DNA of 6,200 nt from Candidatus Staskawiczbacteria bacterium RIFCSPLOWO2_01_FULL_38_12b (lineage in GTDB: Bacteria; Patescibacteriota; Minisyncoccia; Minisyncoccales; Staskawiczbacteraceae), in contig MHPA01000030.1 of NCBI GenBank assembly GCA_001820255.1, positions 1 through 6,200 of the forward strand, read 5' to 3'. Positions 1 to 5,570 of the stretch are shown piece by piece (the first letter of the stretch is position 1; each line of letters starts with the position of its first letter). Position numbers and translations under genes: made by a program. Under the pieces are notes generated by a model. The model was not told where the DNA came from and did not search any database. It saw only the letters and a program-made list of their open reading frames with translations.

Positions 1-10
1 TTTATAATCA

Positions 11-68
11 GAAACCTAAGGTTTCCGATACCTTCCTAAGCGGACACCCCGCGGCAGAGCCGACGGGG
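11..68. repeat. Two small GC-rich hairpins at the window edge
   Basis: Two inverted repeats are visible. GAAACC (11-16) pairs perfectly with GGTTTC (20-25) around a TAA loop. CCCCGCGGC (47-55) pairs with GCCG (59-62) plus CGGGG (64-68) around an AGA loop, with one bulged A at 63. No reading frame of note crosses bases 1-84 on either strand. The hairpins could belong to the 3' region of something outside the window or to a dispersed intergenic repeat. I cannot assign a function. Confidence 0.4.
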
Positions 69-84
69 AATACTTGCTATTTAA

Positions 85-113
85 AATTTTAGCCAGAAAA
101 TCTGGCTAAAATT
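85..113 (-). terminator. Probable intrinsic terminator after tRNA-Ser
   Basis: A perfect 13-base inverted repeat (85-97 with 101-113) closes on a 3-base loop. Its outer part is A/T (AATTTT) and its inner part is AGCCAGA/TCTGGCT. Read on the minus strand, the stem ends in AAAATT and runs into TTAAATAG, 8 bases past the end of tRNA-Ser. That position and shape fit a rho-independent terminator for the tRNA, although the T tract lies mostly within the stem. The palindrome could act in both directions. Confidence 0.6.
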
Positions 114-120
114 ATTAAAG

Positions 121-202
121 CGGAGGGTGTAGGATTCGAACCCACAAGGGCTTTCGCCCATCCGCTTTCGAGGCGGACGCAATGCCGTTCTGCCAACCCT
201 CC
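121..202 (-). tRNA. tRNA-Ser (anticodon CGA)
   Basis: The minus strand folds as a class II tRNA. The acceptor arms GGAGGGT/ACCCTCC are perfect and the discriminator is G (121). The anticodon stem TCCGC/GCGGA carries the loop CTCGAAA, so the anticodon is CGA, reading UCG serine codons. A long variable arm (GGGCGAAAGCCC) is the serine-type hallmark. The T loop contains GGTTCGAATCC. CCA is not encoded: the next bases on this strand are CTT, so CCA must be added by nucleotidyltransferase. A promoter lies 26 bases upstream and a hairpin terminator follows. Confidence 0.96.
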
Positions 203-234
203 GAACGAATTTACAGTTTTAAATATATAATATA

Positions 235-263
235 ATTCTACTATTTTTTTAAAATTGTACCAA
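235..263 (-). promoter_or_regulatory. Promoter of tRNA-Ser
   Basis: On the minus strand, -35 TTGGTA (263-258) is separated by exactly 17 bases from -10 TAGAAT (240-235). The predicted start near 228 leaves a precursor leader of about 26 bases before the mature tRNA at 202. The -35 directly abuts the T tract of the terminator of the preceding gene. Alternative AT-rich -10 candidates exist between 220 and 234. Confidence 0.6.
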
Positions 264-289
264 TAAAAATGCGGCTCCCTAAGGCCGCA
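264..289 (-). terminator. Intrinsic terminator of the small membrane protein gene
   Basis: On the minus strand TGCGGC (289-284) pairs with GCCGCA (275-270) and is followed by TTTTTATT (269 down to about 264). This is a standard GC stem with a T tract, 22 bases past the stop codon at 312. It isolates this gene from tRNA-Ser downstream. Confidence 0.8.
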
Positions 290-311
290 GTTGAAGTCAT
301 TTTAGAAAAAT

Positions 312-725
312 CTACGCTGCCTTTTTGTTTCCGCTATTTGGGTTTTTTATTATCACCTTATGCCAATCATTGTAATCATAAATATCTTGGATAATCACTC
401 CGCAAACCACTCCCGCAAAAAGGGTGGGGAGGTAGTAATGATCTATCGTCCACACAATTGCCAAAAGAATAATTCCCATAATCCAATGATGCAAGTGAAA
501 CCTCCACTTCCCATAATCTAAGAATATGGAATCTATTTTTCCATTTTTAACAAACAGGTTGCAAAATACTTTACAAAGAACGTAGCCTATTACTATTCCT
601 CCGGTAAATGAAAAAGAATAATAAAACGAGGTAACCAATGCTATCGCCGGTAAAATGATTTTAACCTTTGCTTGTTTTGTAGCAAATTTTGTTTTACTCG
701 GAACAATATCATTAACTTCACCCAT
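312..725 (-). CDS. Unrecognised small four-helix membrane protein with HLHHW motif
   Basis: A 137-residue protein of unknown function. A lysine-rich N-terminal tail (about 1-22) is followed by four hydrophobic segments at about 23-39, 42-59, 81-97 and 100-115, and a polar, lysine-containing tail. Polar groups cluster at helix ends: H77-x-H79-H80-W81 just before helix 3, D95-H96 after it, and D114, D117, D120 and H122 after helix 4. In a four-helix bundle these could lie close together and bind a metal or a polar headgroup. That is inference; I do not recognise the family. The ATG at 725 has no Shine-Dalgarno sequence, only A-rich sequence before it. The gene stands alone with its own terminator. 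Coding is supported by the hydrophobic pattern, the length and the well-placed terminator. Confidence 0.8.
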   Translation of the reverse strand: MGEVNDIVPSKTKFATKQAKVKIILPAIALVTSFYYSFSFTGGIVIGYVLCKVFCNLFVKNGKIDSIFLDYGKWRFHLHHWIMGIILLAIVWTIDHYYLPTLFAGVVCGVIIQDIYDYNDWHKVIIKNPNSGNKKAA

Positions 726-730
726 ATTTT

Positions 731-800
731 TTTATAATTTAAATCTAAAATATATGCACCAAATTAAGTTAATGGTACATTTTTAAAGCACTCCAGTCAA
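731..800 (-). promoter_or_regulatory. Candidate promoter(s) of the small membrane protein gene
   Basis: Two candidates are visible on the minus strand. The better one is TTGACT (800-795), a 17-base spacer, then TACCAT (777-772), predicting a start near 765 and a leader of about 40 bases. The other is a TATAAA box (736-731) six bases before the ATG, which would give a leaderless transcript but lacks a well-spaced -35. A CAGTCAAT direct repeat (794-801 and 819-826 on the plus strand) overlaps the first -35 and could be an operator or chance. Confidence 0.35.
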
Positions 801-846
801 TCGTTTCACTCTCCCAAACAGTCAATTGCATGTAAACCAACAAGGG

Positions 847-918
847 TGCCCTCGACAGGAATCGAACCCATATTTACCCCTTAGGACGGGGTCGTTCTGT
901 CCATTGAACTACGAGGGC
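847..918 (-). tRNA. tRNA-Arg (anticodon CCT)
   Basis: A 72-base cloverleaf on the minus strand. Acceptor GCCCTCG/CGAGGGC is perfect and the discriminator is A (847). The D stem is GTTC/GAAC. The anticodon stem ACCCC/GGGGT holds the loop GTCCTAA, so the anticodon is CCT, reading AGG. The T arm contains GGTTCGATTCC, with two wobble pairs in its stem. CCA is not encoded; the following bases are CCC. No clear promoter stands out upstream, where the CCAAT-rich repeat begins almost at once, and no strong terminator is visible downstream. Confidence 0.95.
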
Positions 919-926
919 AAGCGCTT

Positions 927-1056
927 AATCCCTAATGACCAAACCCCAATGACCAATCAATGCTTAAATTACTCAATGACCAAAACGGTTTTTGAGGATT
1001 AGGTGATTAGGTAATTTGGAAATTGATTGGGAATTGGTAATTGAGTATTGGGAATT
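927..1056. repeat. Degenerate CCAAT/AATGACC inverted repeat
   Basis: A low-complexity tract whose left half repeats motifs such as CCTAATGACC, CCCCAATGACC and CTCAATGACC, and whose right half is their approximate reverse complement (ATTGGGAATTGG, GATTAGGT). The best paired blocks are CCAATCAAT (953-961) with ATTGATTGG (1022-1030), AAATTAC (966-972) with GTAATTT (1011-1017), and CAAAA (981-985) with TTTTG (990-994). Outer weaker pairing joins 927-950 to 1033-1056. It fills nearly the whole 194-base space between tRNA-Arg and the htrA promoter. No gene is visible in it. Confidence 0.7.
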
Positions 1057-1077
1057 TTGTTTATTCTATCTTAAAAA

Positions 1078-1106
1078 TTGATTACTTTCAATAAGTTTGA
1101 TAAAAT
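1078..1106 (+). promoter_or_regulatory. htrA promoter, extended -10
   Basis: -35 TTGATT (1078-1083), a 17-base spacer, and -10 TAAAAT (1101-1106) preceded by TG plus one base (1098-1100), an extended -10. The start expected seven bases beyond the box falls on 1113, the A of the htrA start codon, predicting a leaderless transcript. Confidence 0.6.
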
Positions 1107-1112
1107 GAATAC

Positions 1113-2168
1113 ATGAAGTCTCCCATTGTAAAAATAGCTAAAAAAATTTGTCCGGCGGTAATAAGCGTTATTGTTTCAAAAGATCTGCCAAAAGTGGAAG
1201 ATTTTTATTCTTTTCCTTATGGAGGCAAAGAATATATTATGCCCATGATGCAAAAAGACGGCAAGGGAATGATTGAAAAAACACAAATCGGCGGCGGTTC
1301 CGGATTTATTATTTCTTCCGATGGCTACGTATTAACCTCAAACCACGTCGTGGCAGATATTACAGCTGACTACACGGTAATTCTAGATCCGGAGCGCAAA
1401 TACCCCGCAAAAGTATTGTCGCGAAATCCTATTAACGATGTTGCCGTGTTAAAAATTGACCCTTTGACAGGCTCAGGACAAGCGGTCAAAAAATTTCCTT
1501 ATATTGCTCTGGCGAATTCCGATACCATAGACATCGGAGAAGATGTTATTGCTGTGGGAAACGCCCTGGGAGAATTTACCGACACCATGTCGGTCGGTAT
1601 TGTTTCGGGACTGTCAAGATACATTACTGCCTTTGGAGGCGCCGACAACCAAATGCAAAATTTAAGGGGTCTTATACAAACTGACGCCGCTATAAATCCG
1701 GGAAATTCCGGAGGTCCGCTGGTAAATATGAAAAGCCAGGTGATTGGAATAAATACAGCCATGATTATGGGTGCGCAAAACATTGGATTTGCCATCCCCA
1801 TCAATTACGCTAAACAAGATTTAGAACAGGTAAAAAAATTCGGGAAAATCGTAGTGCCCTTTTTAGGGATAAAATATGTCATTATTTCCAAGGAGATGGC
1901 AAAGGCTAACAAGTTGTCCGTGGAAGACGGAGCGCTGGTGGTACGAGAAGCACTAGGCGAGCATCCGGTTATTAAAGGATCTGCGGCAGATAAAGCTGGA
2001 ATTAAAGAATTTGACATTTTACTGGAATGCAACGGTGAAAAAATTACGACGCAAAACTCGCTGGCAAGCATCTTGCAAAAATGTAAAATCGGCCAGGAAA
2101 CTACATTTAAGGTACTGCGTGAAGGCCAAGAATTAATGCTCAAAGCCGCGCTTTCGGAAAAGGAGTAG
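1113..2168 (+). CDS. htrA: HtrA/DegP-like serine protease (S1C), no membrane anchor
   Basis: A trypsin-like protease of the HtrA family (MEROPS S1C), 351 residues, probably involved in degrading or handling damaged proteins. The catalytic triad is complete: H78 in SNHVVAD, D109 in NDVAVLKI and S199 in INPGNSGGPL. The entry motif GGGSGFIIS-DGYVLTSNHVV is typical. One PDZ domain spans about 250-345, with GAL-V and a KAGIKEFDILLECNGEKI segment. Unusually, there is no signal peptide or transmembrane helix: the protease fold starts within about 12 residues of the start (AKKICPAVISVIVSK). The reading frame cannot be extended, because an in-frame TAA sits at 1101-1103. It may therefore act in the cytoplasm, unlike classical periplasmic HtrA. 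There is no Shine-Dalgarno sequence; the promoter predicts initiation at the ATG itself. It is monocistronic, with a strong terminator after the stop. Confidence 0.95.
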   Translation: MKSPIVKIAKKICPAVISVIVSKDLPKVEDFYSFPYGGKEYIMPMMQKDGKGMIEKTQIGGGSGFIISSDGYVLTSNHVVADITADYTVILDPERKYPAKVLSRNPINDVAVLKIDPLTGSGQAVKKFPYIALANSDTIDIGEDVIAVGNALGEFTDTMSVGIVSGLSRYITAFGGADNQMQNLRGLIQTDAAINPGNSGGPLVNMKSQVIGINTAMIMGAQNIGFAIPINYAKQDLEQVKKFGKIVVPFLGIKYVIISKEMAKANKLSVEDGALVVREALGEHPVIKGSAADKAGIKEFDILLECNGEKITTQNSLASILQKCKIGQETTFKVLREGQELMLKAALSEKE

Positions 2169-2179
2169 CACTCCCACAT

Positions 2180-2217
2180 AAAAAACAGCCCGGCCAAAAG
2201 GTCGGGCTGTTTTTTTG
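2180..2217 (+). terminator. Strong, probably bidirectional intrinsic terminator
   Basis: CAGCCCGGCC (2186-2195) pairs with GGTCGGGCTG (2200-2209) around an AAAA loop, with one G-T wobble. An A run lies on the left (2180-2185) and seven T on the right (2210-2216). It begins 12 bases after the htrA stop. The A run provides a T tract on the other strand, so it can also end the ABC operon, whose last gene stops at 2247. Confidence 0.93.
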
Positions 2218-2246
2218 TTTTATGTTTTGTGCTTCATGTTTTGCAA

Positions 2247-2990
2247 TCACAATTGCACCTTTGAGAATTGATACGTCCCAAAAGCAAGGACAATAAGCGT
2301 AGCGGTGCAAAGTACCCCGAGACTCAAAACAGGGGGGAAAACATTTACTCCGCTAAATGCAAAACGCAACCCGTCAACACCATAAGAAAAAGGATTGATT
2401 TTTGTTATAACATCCAAGACAGGCGGTAAATTTTTTATCGGGAAAATAGCGCCGGAAAGATAAAATAATGGTTGCACCAAAAAGTTAAAAATAAGGGGAA
2501 ATCCCTGCATGTCATCTAGCCGGGCGGCAATGGCTGCACCCAAAGCCGATGAAAGAATGGCCACCAAAAATAAAAATAAAAATGCCAAAGGCAAGCTGGC
2601 CAAGTGCGGCTGGAATCCGGCAACTAAGGTAATTAAAAAAACAAGAATTCCCTGAATCATGGCCACGGTAGCTCCGCCCAACGTTTTGCCCAAAAGAATT
2701 TCAAAACGGAAAACCGGCGCTACGAATGTTTCTTTTAAAAATCCGAACTGCTTGTCCCAAATAATTTCCAATCCTGTAAAAATAGAGGTAAATAACACCG
2801 ACATCACAATGATTCCGGGGGCCAAAAATTGAATGTAGTTTCCTCCGCCCGCCTTGGCATACACGGGGCCAAACCCAAAACCAATAGCCAATAAAAAAAT
2901 AATCGGCTGGCCTAAGGCGCCTACAATACTGGTCTTTTTCCGTATGAATCTTTTTAATTGGCGTAACCACAAAATATAAATAGCTATCAT
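2247..2990 (-). CDS. ABC-2 type transporter permease (DrrB-like)
   Basis: Membrane subunit of an ABC exporter, 247 residues, ABC2_membrane family. It starts with a short amphipathic stretch (IYILWLRQLKRFIRKKTSIVG) and has about six hydrophobic segments, near 25-45, 55-75, 105-125, 133-155, 165-185 and 220-242. Family features include QPIIFLLAIGFGFG, the loop FGFLKETFVAPVFRFEILLGKTLGG (85-109) expected to contact the ATPase, and the late FLSGAIFPIKNLPPVLDVITKINPFSYGVDGLR segment, a hallmark of DrrB/NodJ-type permeases. It lies downstream of its ATPase on the same strand, 94 bases away, a gap filled by an 81-base hairpin. The chosen ATG (2990) begins at the usual family position but has no Shine-Dalgarno sequence. 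It stops with TGA. The substrate cannot be told from sequence; lipids, polysaccharides and drugs are all possible. Confidence 0.93.
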   Translation of the reverse strand: MIAIYILWLRQLKRFIRKKTSIVGALGQPIIFLLAIGFGFGPVYAKAGGGNYIQFLAPGIIVMSVLFTSIFTGLEIIWDKQFGFLKETFVAPVFRFEILLGKTLGGATVAMIQGILVFLITLVAGFQPHLASLPLAFLFLFLVAILSSALGAAIAARLDDMQGFPLIFNFLVQPLFYLSGAIFPIKNLPPVLDVITKINPFSYGVDGLRFAFSGVNVFPPVLSLGVLCTATLIVLAFGTYQFSKVQL

Positions 2991-3000
2991 ATTAAATAGG

Positions 3001-3081
3001 GCGACTCTAATTTACTAATCGCACACTAATCTACTAATACGTTATTGGTAGATTCGAATGTCATTTGTAGATTGGTGTCGC
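3001..3081. repeat. 81-base hairpin between the two ABC genes (CTAAT-rich)
   Basis: Bases 3001-3039 pair in register with 3043-3081 without any bulge. I count 33 of 39 positions paired, including four T-G wobbles, with a CGT loop. The arms start GCGAC/GTCGC and are built from CTAAT/TACTAAT motifs. It begins four bases after the ATPase stop codon and ends 10 bases before the permease start, filling the operon spacer. All four wobbles are T-G on the plus strand, which become A-C mismatches on the operon mRNA. As RNA it would fold better from the antisense strand. It is probably a dispersed palindromic repeat; an effect on relative expression of the two subunits is possible. Confidence 0.8.
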
Positions 3082-3084
3082 TAT

Positions 3085-3879
3085 TTATCGCATAAGTTTA
3101 TTAGAAATGCGCATTTGATTTTTACTCACGTTTCCTGCTTCTTCGCGGATGTTACTGCCAGTCAAAGAGATAAATGCGTCTTCAAGATTTTTGGTTCCGG
3201 CTTTTTTAATGATTTCCTCAATGGTCCCCGTGATAAGAATTTTTCCGTGATCGATAATGGCCACCATTTTTGCCATGCGCTCAACTTCTTCCATGTGGTG
3301 GGTGGTAAAAAAAATCGTCACATTTTCCTGCTGGTTTAAATTGTTGATATAGGCCCAAATGTGGTTTCTTGTTTGCGGGTCAAGACCGATGGTCGGCTCG
3401 TCTAAAAATAATACTTTGGGATTATGCAAAAGCCCCCGGGCAATTTCAAGCCTTCGTTTCATACCCCCTGAAAAGTTTTTAACATATGAATCTTTGCGAT
3501 CGGATAACTCAACCAACGCAAGAAGACTGATAATTCGTTGTTGATACACCTCTTTTTTTAAACCATATAAAATGGCGTGGAATTGCATATTTTCATATGC
3601 CGTTAGTTCGTTATCCAAACTCGGATCTTGGAATACAATGCCAAATGACTTGCGTGTTTGATGAGGATTTTCAATCACATTATGGCCATGCAAAAACACT
3701 TCGCCCAGAGAGGGCTTTAAAATGGTCGTAAGCATTTTTATGGTAGTGGTTTTTCCTGCGCCGTTGGGTCCTAAAAAGGCGAACACTTCCCCCTTTTTGA
3801 CATTAAAGCTAATATCGTTGACAGCAGTAAAATCCCCGAATTTTTTGGTTAAGTTTTTTATTTCAATACTATATTCCAT
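3085..3879 (-). CDS. ABC transporter ATP-binding protein (DrrA/CcmA type)
   Basis: Nucleotide-binding subunit of the exporter, 264 residues from the chosen start. It has Walker A GPNGAGKTT (37-45), Q-loop glutamine 84 in VFQDPSLDNELTAYENM, signature FSGGMKRR (136-143), Walker B VLFLDE (156-161), D-loop GLDP (165-168) and switch histidine in TTHHMEE (194/195). The tail LEDAFISLTG (232-241) is the usual end of DrrA-type subunits. It powers export through the permease encoded just downstream. I chose the ATG at 3879 (MEYSIEIKNLTKKFG): it matches where the family begins and lies one base after the predicted transcription start. An upstream in-frame ATG at 3933 would add 18 residues of unlikely sequence. 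There is no Shine-Dalgarno sequence at either. Element A lies upstream. Confidence 0.96.
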   Translation of the reverse strand: MEYSIEIKNLTKKFGDFTAVNDISFNVKKGEVFAFLGPNGAGKTTTIKMLTTILKPSLGEVFLHGHNVIENPHQTRKSFGIVFQDPSLDNELTAYENMQFHAILYGLKKEVYQQRIISLLALVELSDRKDSYVKNFSGGMKRRLEIARGLLHNPKVLFLDEPTIGLDPQTRNHIWAYINNLNQQENVTIFFTTHHMEEVERMAKMVAIIDHGKILITGTIEEIIKKAGTKNLEDAFISLTGSNIREEAGNVSKNQMRISNKLMR

Positions 3880-3886
3880 GTGTTGT

Positions 3887-3915
3887 ATTTTATGATATTT
3901 TTTATGGGGATGCAA
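3887..3915 (-). promoter_or_regulatory. ABC operon promoter
   Basis: On the minus strand, -35 TTGCAT (3915-3910), a 17-base spacer, and -10 TAAAAT (3892-3887). The expected start at about 3880 is one base before the ATG at 3879. The box and spacing closely match those of the htrA promoter. The promoter lies between element A and the gene. It supports the shorter ATPase start and a leaderless or nearly leaderless message. Confidence 0.5.
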
Positions 3916-3946
3916 ATGCGCTATTAACATCAATTTGGCGCAACAA

Positions 3947-4172
3947 TAGACCTGTTGCGTATTAAGAATTTACTGTTCCGATTTTATCGAGAATCCTCGA
4001 TTTTTATCGGGACAAATTGAACCTTTCGGCTGGAAATGTGCTATAATTTTTAGGCTTACCCGCAGGGTAAACCGAAAAATTCTATCAAATTTCCAGCTTC
4101 GAAATCTTCCTGGACCCAGAGGGACTCCCGAAGGTTGCTTTTCGTCACAATCCTTAATACGCAACAGGTCTA
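3947..4172. repeat. Palindromic element A (226 bp, perfect 20-bp terminal inverted repeats)
   Basis: The outer arms TAGACCTGTTGCGTATTAAG (3947-3966) and its exact reverse complement (4153-4172) enclose a branched structure. A left side hairpin is CCGAT...ATCGAG/CTCGAT...ATCGG (3978-4010). The central hairpin (4024-4104) runs TTTCG, GCTGGAAAT, TATAA-TTTTT, GG, TTACCC around a GCA loop to the complementary side. A right side hairpin spans 4106-4133. The DNA or RNA could form a four-way junction. The core is shared with element B in inverted orientation. Outer ends are flanked by TA on both sides, but no longer target duplication is seen. No transposase is present, so it is a MITE-like or structured-RNA candidate. 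Its right arm provides the end of the neighbouring coding region. Confidence 0.88.
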
Positions 4173-5500
4173 ATATCTTTAGCGACTGCTTCCACGCTAT
4201 ATACATTTGAAGGGTTCCAAAGCATAAATCCACTAAAATCCTCCCCCATAGAATCTTTAACGGCTTGAATTTCTTTTTTCACCATTTCGGCATCATAAAC
4301 AGCGCCCAAATTAAAATCTTGAAGCCATGGCCTGATTTTTGCGCGCTGAGTTTGCTCTGGTACCGGGGCTGGCAATGCATTTTCTGTTGTGTCCGTTACC
4401 GCTTTGCTGTTTACCGCATCGTATACTTTTTGACGAGCCAGTGCGCCATCCGTAGCATAGGTTACTATCTGGTAAGGATACTCCGCCGGATTTTTATAAC
4501 CTATAAATCCGCTAATATAATGGGAGGGATATATCATAGGACAGACATAGTCAAAATACCCCAACGCATCTTCAAATATCTGGCCTATGCCCATATCATC
4601 GGTATTAGTGGTGGTCTGGCCAAAAATATCCGCCGACAGCCTTGTTTGGGGCAAGCCTTCCCTTAATGTTTGAAAGAAATTTTTTATAACAAAATTTTTA
4701 GGGATTTTTTTATCCCATATTGGAAACCCCATGGCTTCTTCCTGGCCATCTGTAGGGAAACGTATGTAATCAAAATTTATTTCATCAAAACCTCGATTGG
4801 CCGCATCGCGGGCAATTTCAATATTGTAGTCCCAAACCTCGGTTGAGGCCGGGTCTACCCAAGCTAATCCCTGTCTGTTTTCCCATACTACCGGCTTTGT
4901 CACATCTACTGTTTTTTTAGTATCGTATACTGCCAAATCGGGTCGGTTTTTTGCTAACACAGGATCTTCAAAAACCACAATTCTTCCAATAACGTAAATC
5001 CCTTTGCCATGAAGATTTTTTATGAGCGCATCTATGTCGCCAATTTCTGCATGATACGCTTTGTATTCTTTAGCCTTTGGAGCATCGGTCGCATAAGAAA
5101 CAATGCCTGTGGCATCTTTTACATCAATGACTAACGCATTAATTTGGGTTGTTTCAAATATTGATTCTAAGTAACGAAGATAATTTTTTGTACCAGCTGA
5201 CCAACCGGTAACGTACAACGCTCGCACTACCGCTGGCGCATCTGTTAATGTAGCGGTATTTTTTTGCAAAGAATTCGCTCCAAGATCCACCCGCAAAGGC
5301 ACGATGGCAGCAGGAGAAGAATCAGTCGCATATTTAAAATCTTCTGAATGCACTTTTTTTGCCGCATACTGATAGTTGGACACGAGCATGCCAAAAAAGT
5401 TTGCTGTCATTAATGAAACAGGAATAGCGTAAAAGTATAACAAAAAAGACAGGATTAAAATCCCAACTACAATACTGTTGTTTTTCCTTGAAAATTCCAT
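4154..5500 (-). CDS. Membrane-anchored putative glycoside hydrolase (DUF4015/GH-like TIM barrel)
   Basis: A 448-residue protein with one N-terminal transmembrane helix (about 9-33, after the basic start MEFSRKNN), then a low-complexity linker to about 90, then a predicted TIM barrel of the DUF4015 putative glycosyl hydrolase family. Family-like motifs in order: ALYVTGWSAG (94-103), NALVIDVKD (121-129), YVIGRIVVFEDPVLA (169-183), LAWVDP (212-217), GFDEINFDYIRFPTDG (237-252), LSADIFGQTT (288-297), DYVCPMIYPSHY (318-329), RPWLQDF (390-396) and GFMLWNPSNVYS (424-435). E240 and D244 are candidate active-site acids, by inference only. Substrate is unknown; an outward-facing role in polysaccharide or cell-wall metabolism is plausible. 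The last residues (RPVAY) and the stop are encoded inside the terminal repeat of element A, so the original C-terminus may have been altered by insertion. A second, related element lies just upstream of its promoter. Confidence 0.9.
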   Translation of the reverse strand: MEFSRKNNSIVVGILILSFLLYFYAIPVSLMTANFFGMLVSNYQYAAKKVHSEDFKYATDSSPAAIVPLRVDLGANSLQKNTATLTDAPAVVRALYVTGWSAGTKNYLRYLESIFETTQINALVIDVKDATGIVSYATDAPKAKEYKAYHAEIGDIDALIKNLHGKGIYVIGRIVVFEDPVLAKNRPDLAVYDTKKTVDVTKPVVWENRQGLAWVDPASTEVWDYNIEIARDAANRGFDEINFDYIRFPTDGQEEAMGFPIWDKKIPKNFVIKNFFQTLREGLPQTRLSADIFGQTTTNTDDMGIGQIFEDALGYFDYVCPMIYPSHYISGFIGYKNPAEYPYQIVTYATDGALARQKVYDAVNSKAVTDTTENALPAPVPEQTQRAKIRPWLQDFNLGAVYDAEMVKKEIQAVKDSMGEDFSGFMLWNPSNVYSVEAVAKDIRPVAY

Positions 5501-5521
5501 GCTTATTATGATTTATGGTTC

Positions 5522-5550
5522 ATTATATCGTAAGTATTTTGAATCACCAA
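5522..5550 (-). promoter_or_regulatory. Promoter of the putative glycoside hydrolase
   Basis: On the minus strand, -35 TTGGTG (5550-5545), a 17-base spacer, and a consensus -10 TATAAT (5527-5522). The predicted start is near 5515, giving a leader of only about 14 bases with no Shine-Dalgarno sequence before the ATG at 5500. Element B begins about 20 bases upstream of the -35 box. Confidence 0.7.
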
Positions 5551-5570
5551 ATGCGCTTTAAGCCTTTTAT

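Noticed and set aside
1499..2197. Two minus-strand open frames (1499-1804 and 1805-2197) opposite htrA.
   Set aside because: They lie antisense to a clear protease gene with an intact triad, have no motifs and run into the terminator. They are shadows.
3058..3544. Plus-strand frames (3058-3339 and 3359-3544) opposite the ABC ATPase.
   Set aside because: They are antisense to conserved ATPase motifs and have no recognisable domains or promoter.
3880..3933. Longer ABC ATPase start at the upstream in-frame ATG (3933).
   Set aside because: The extra 18 residues do not resemble the family start, and the -10 and -35 boxes would lie inside them. The ATG at 3879 fits both the family and the promoter.
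3947..4172. Retron or IS200/IS605-type element.
   Set aside because: No reverse transcriptase, TnpA or TnpB is in the window, and the long terminal inverted repeats do not fit IS200/IS605 ends. A transposase acting in trans remains open.
3970..4233. An 87-codon minus-strand frame running through the whole of element A, containing the peptide KFDRIF.
   Set aside because: It overlaps the hydrolase 3' end in another frame and its sequence is dictated by the palindrome. Element B reads the same KFDRIF peptide on its matching strand but then stops within a few codons. Treated as a by-product of the repeat, though such frames may be annotated as hypothetical proteins in databases.
4265..4666. Plus-strand 133-codon frame opposite the putative hydrolase.
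   Set aside because: It is the complement of a conserved coding region, with a biased shadow composition and no motif.
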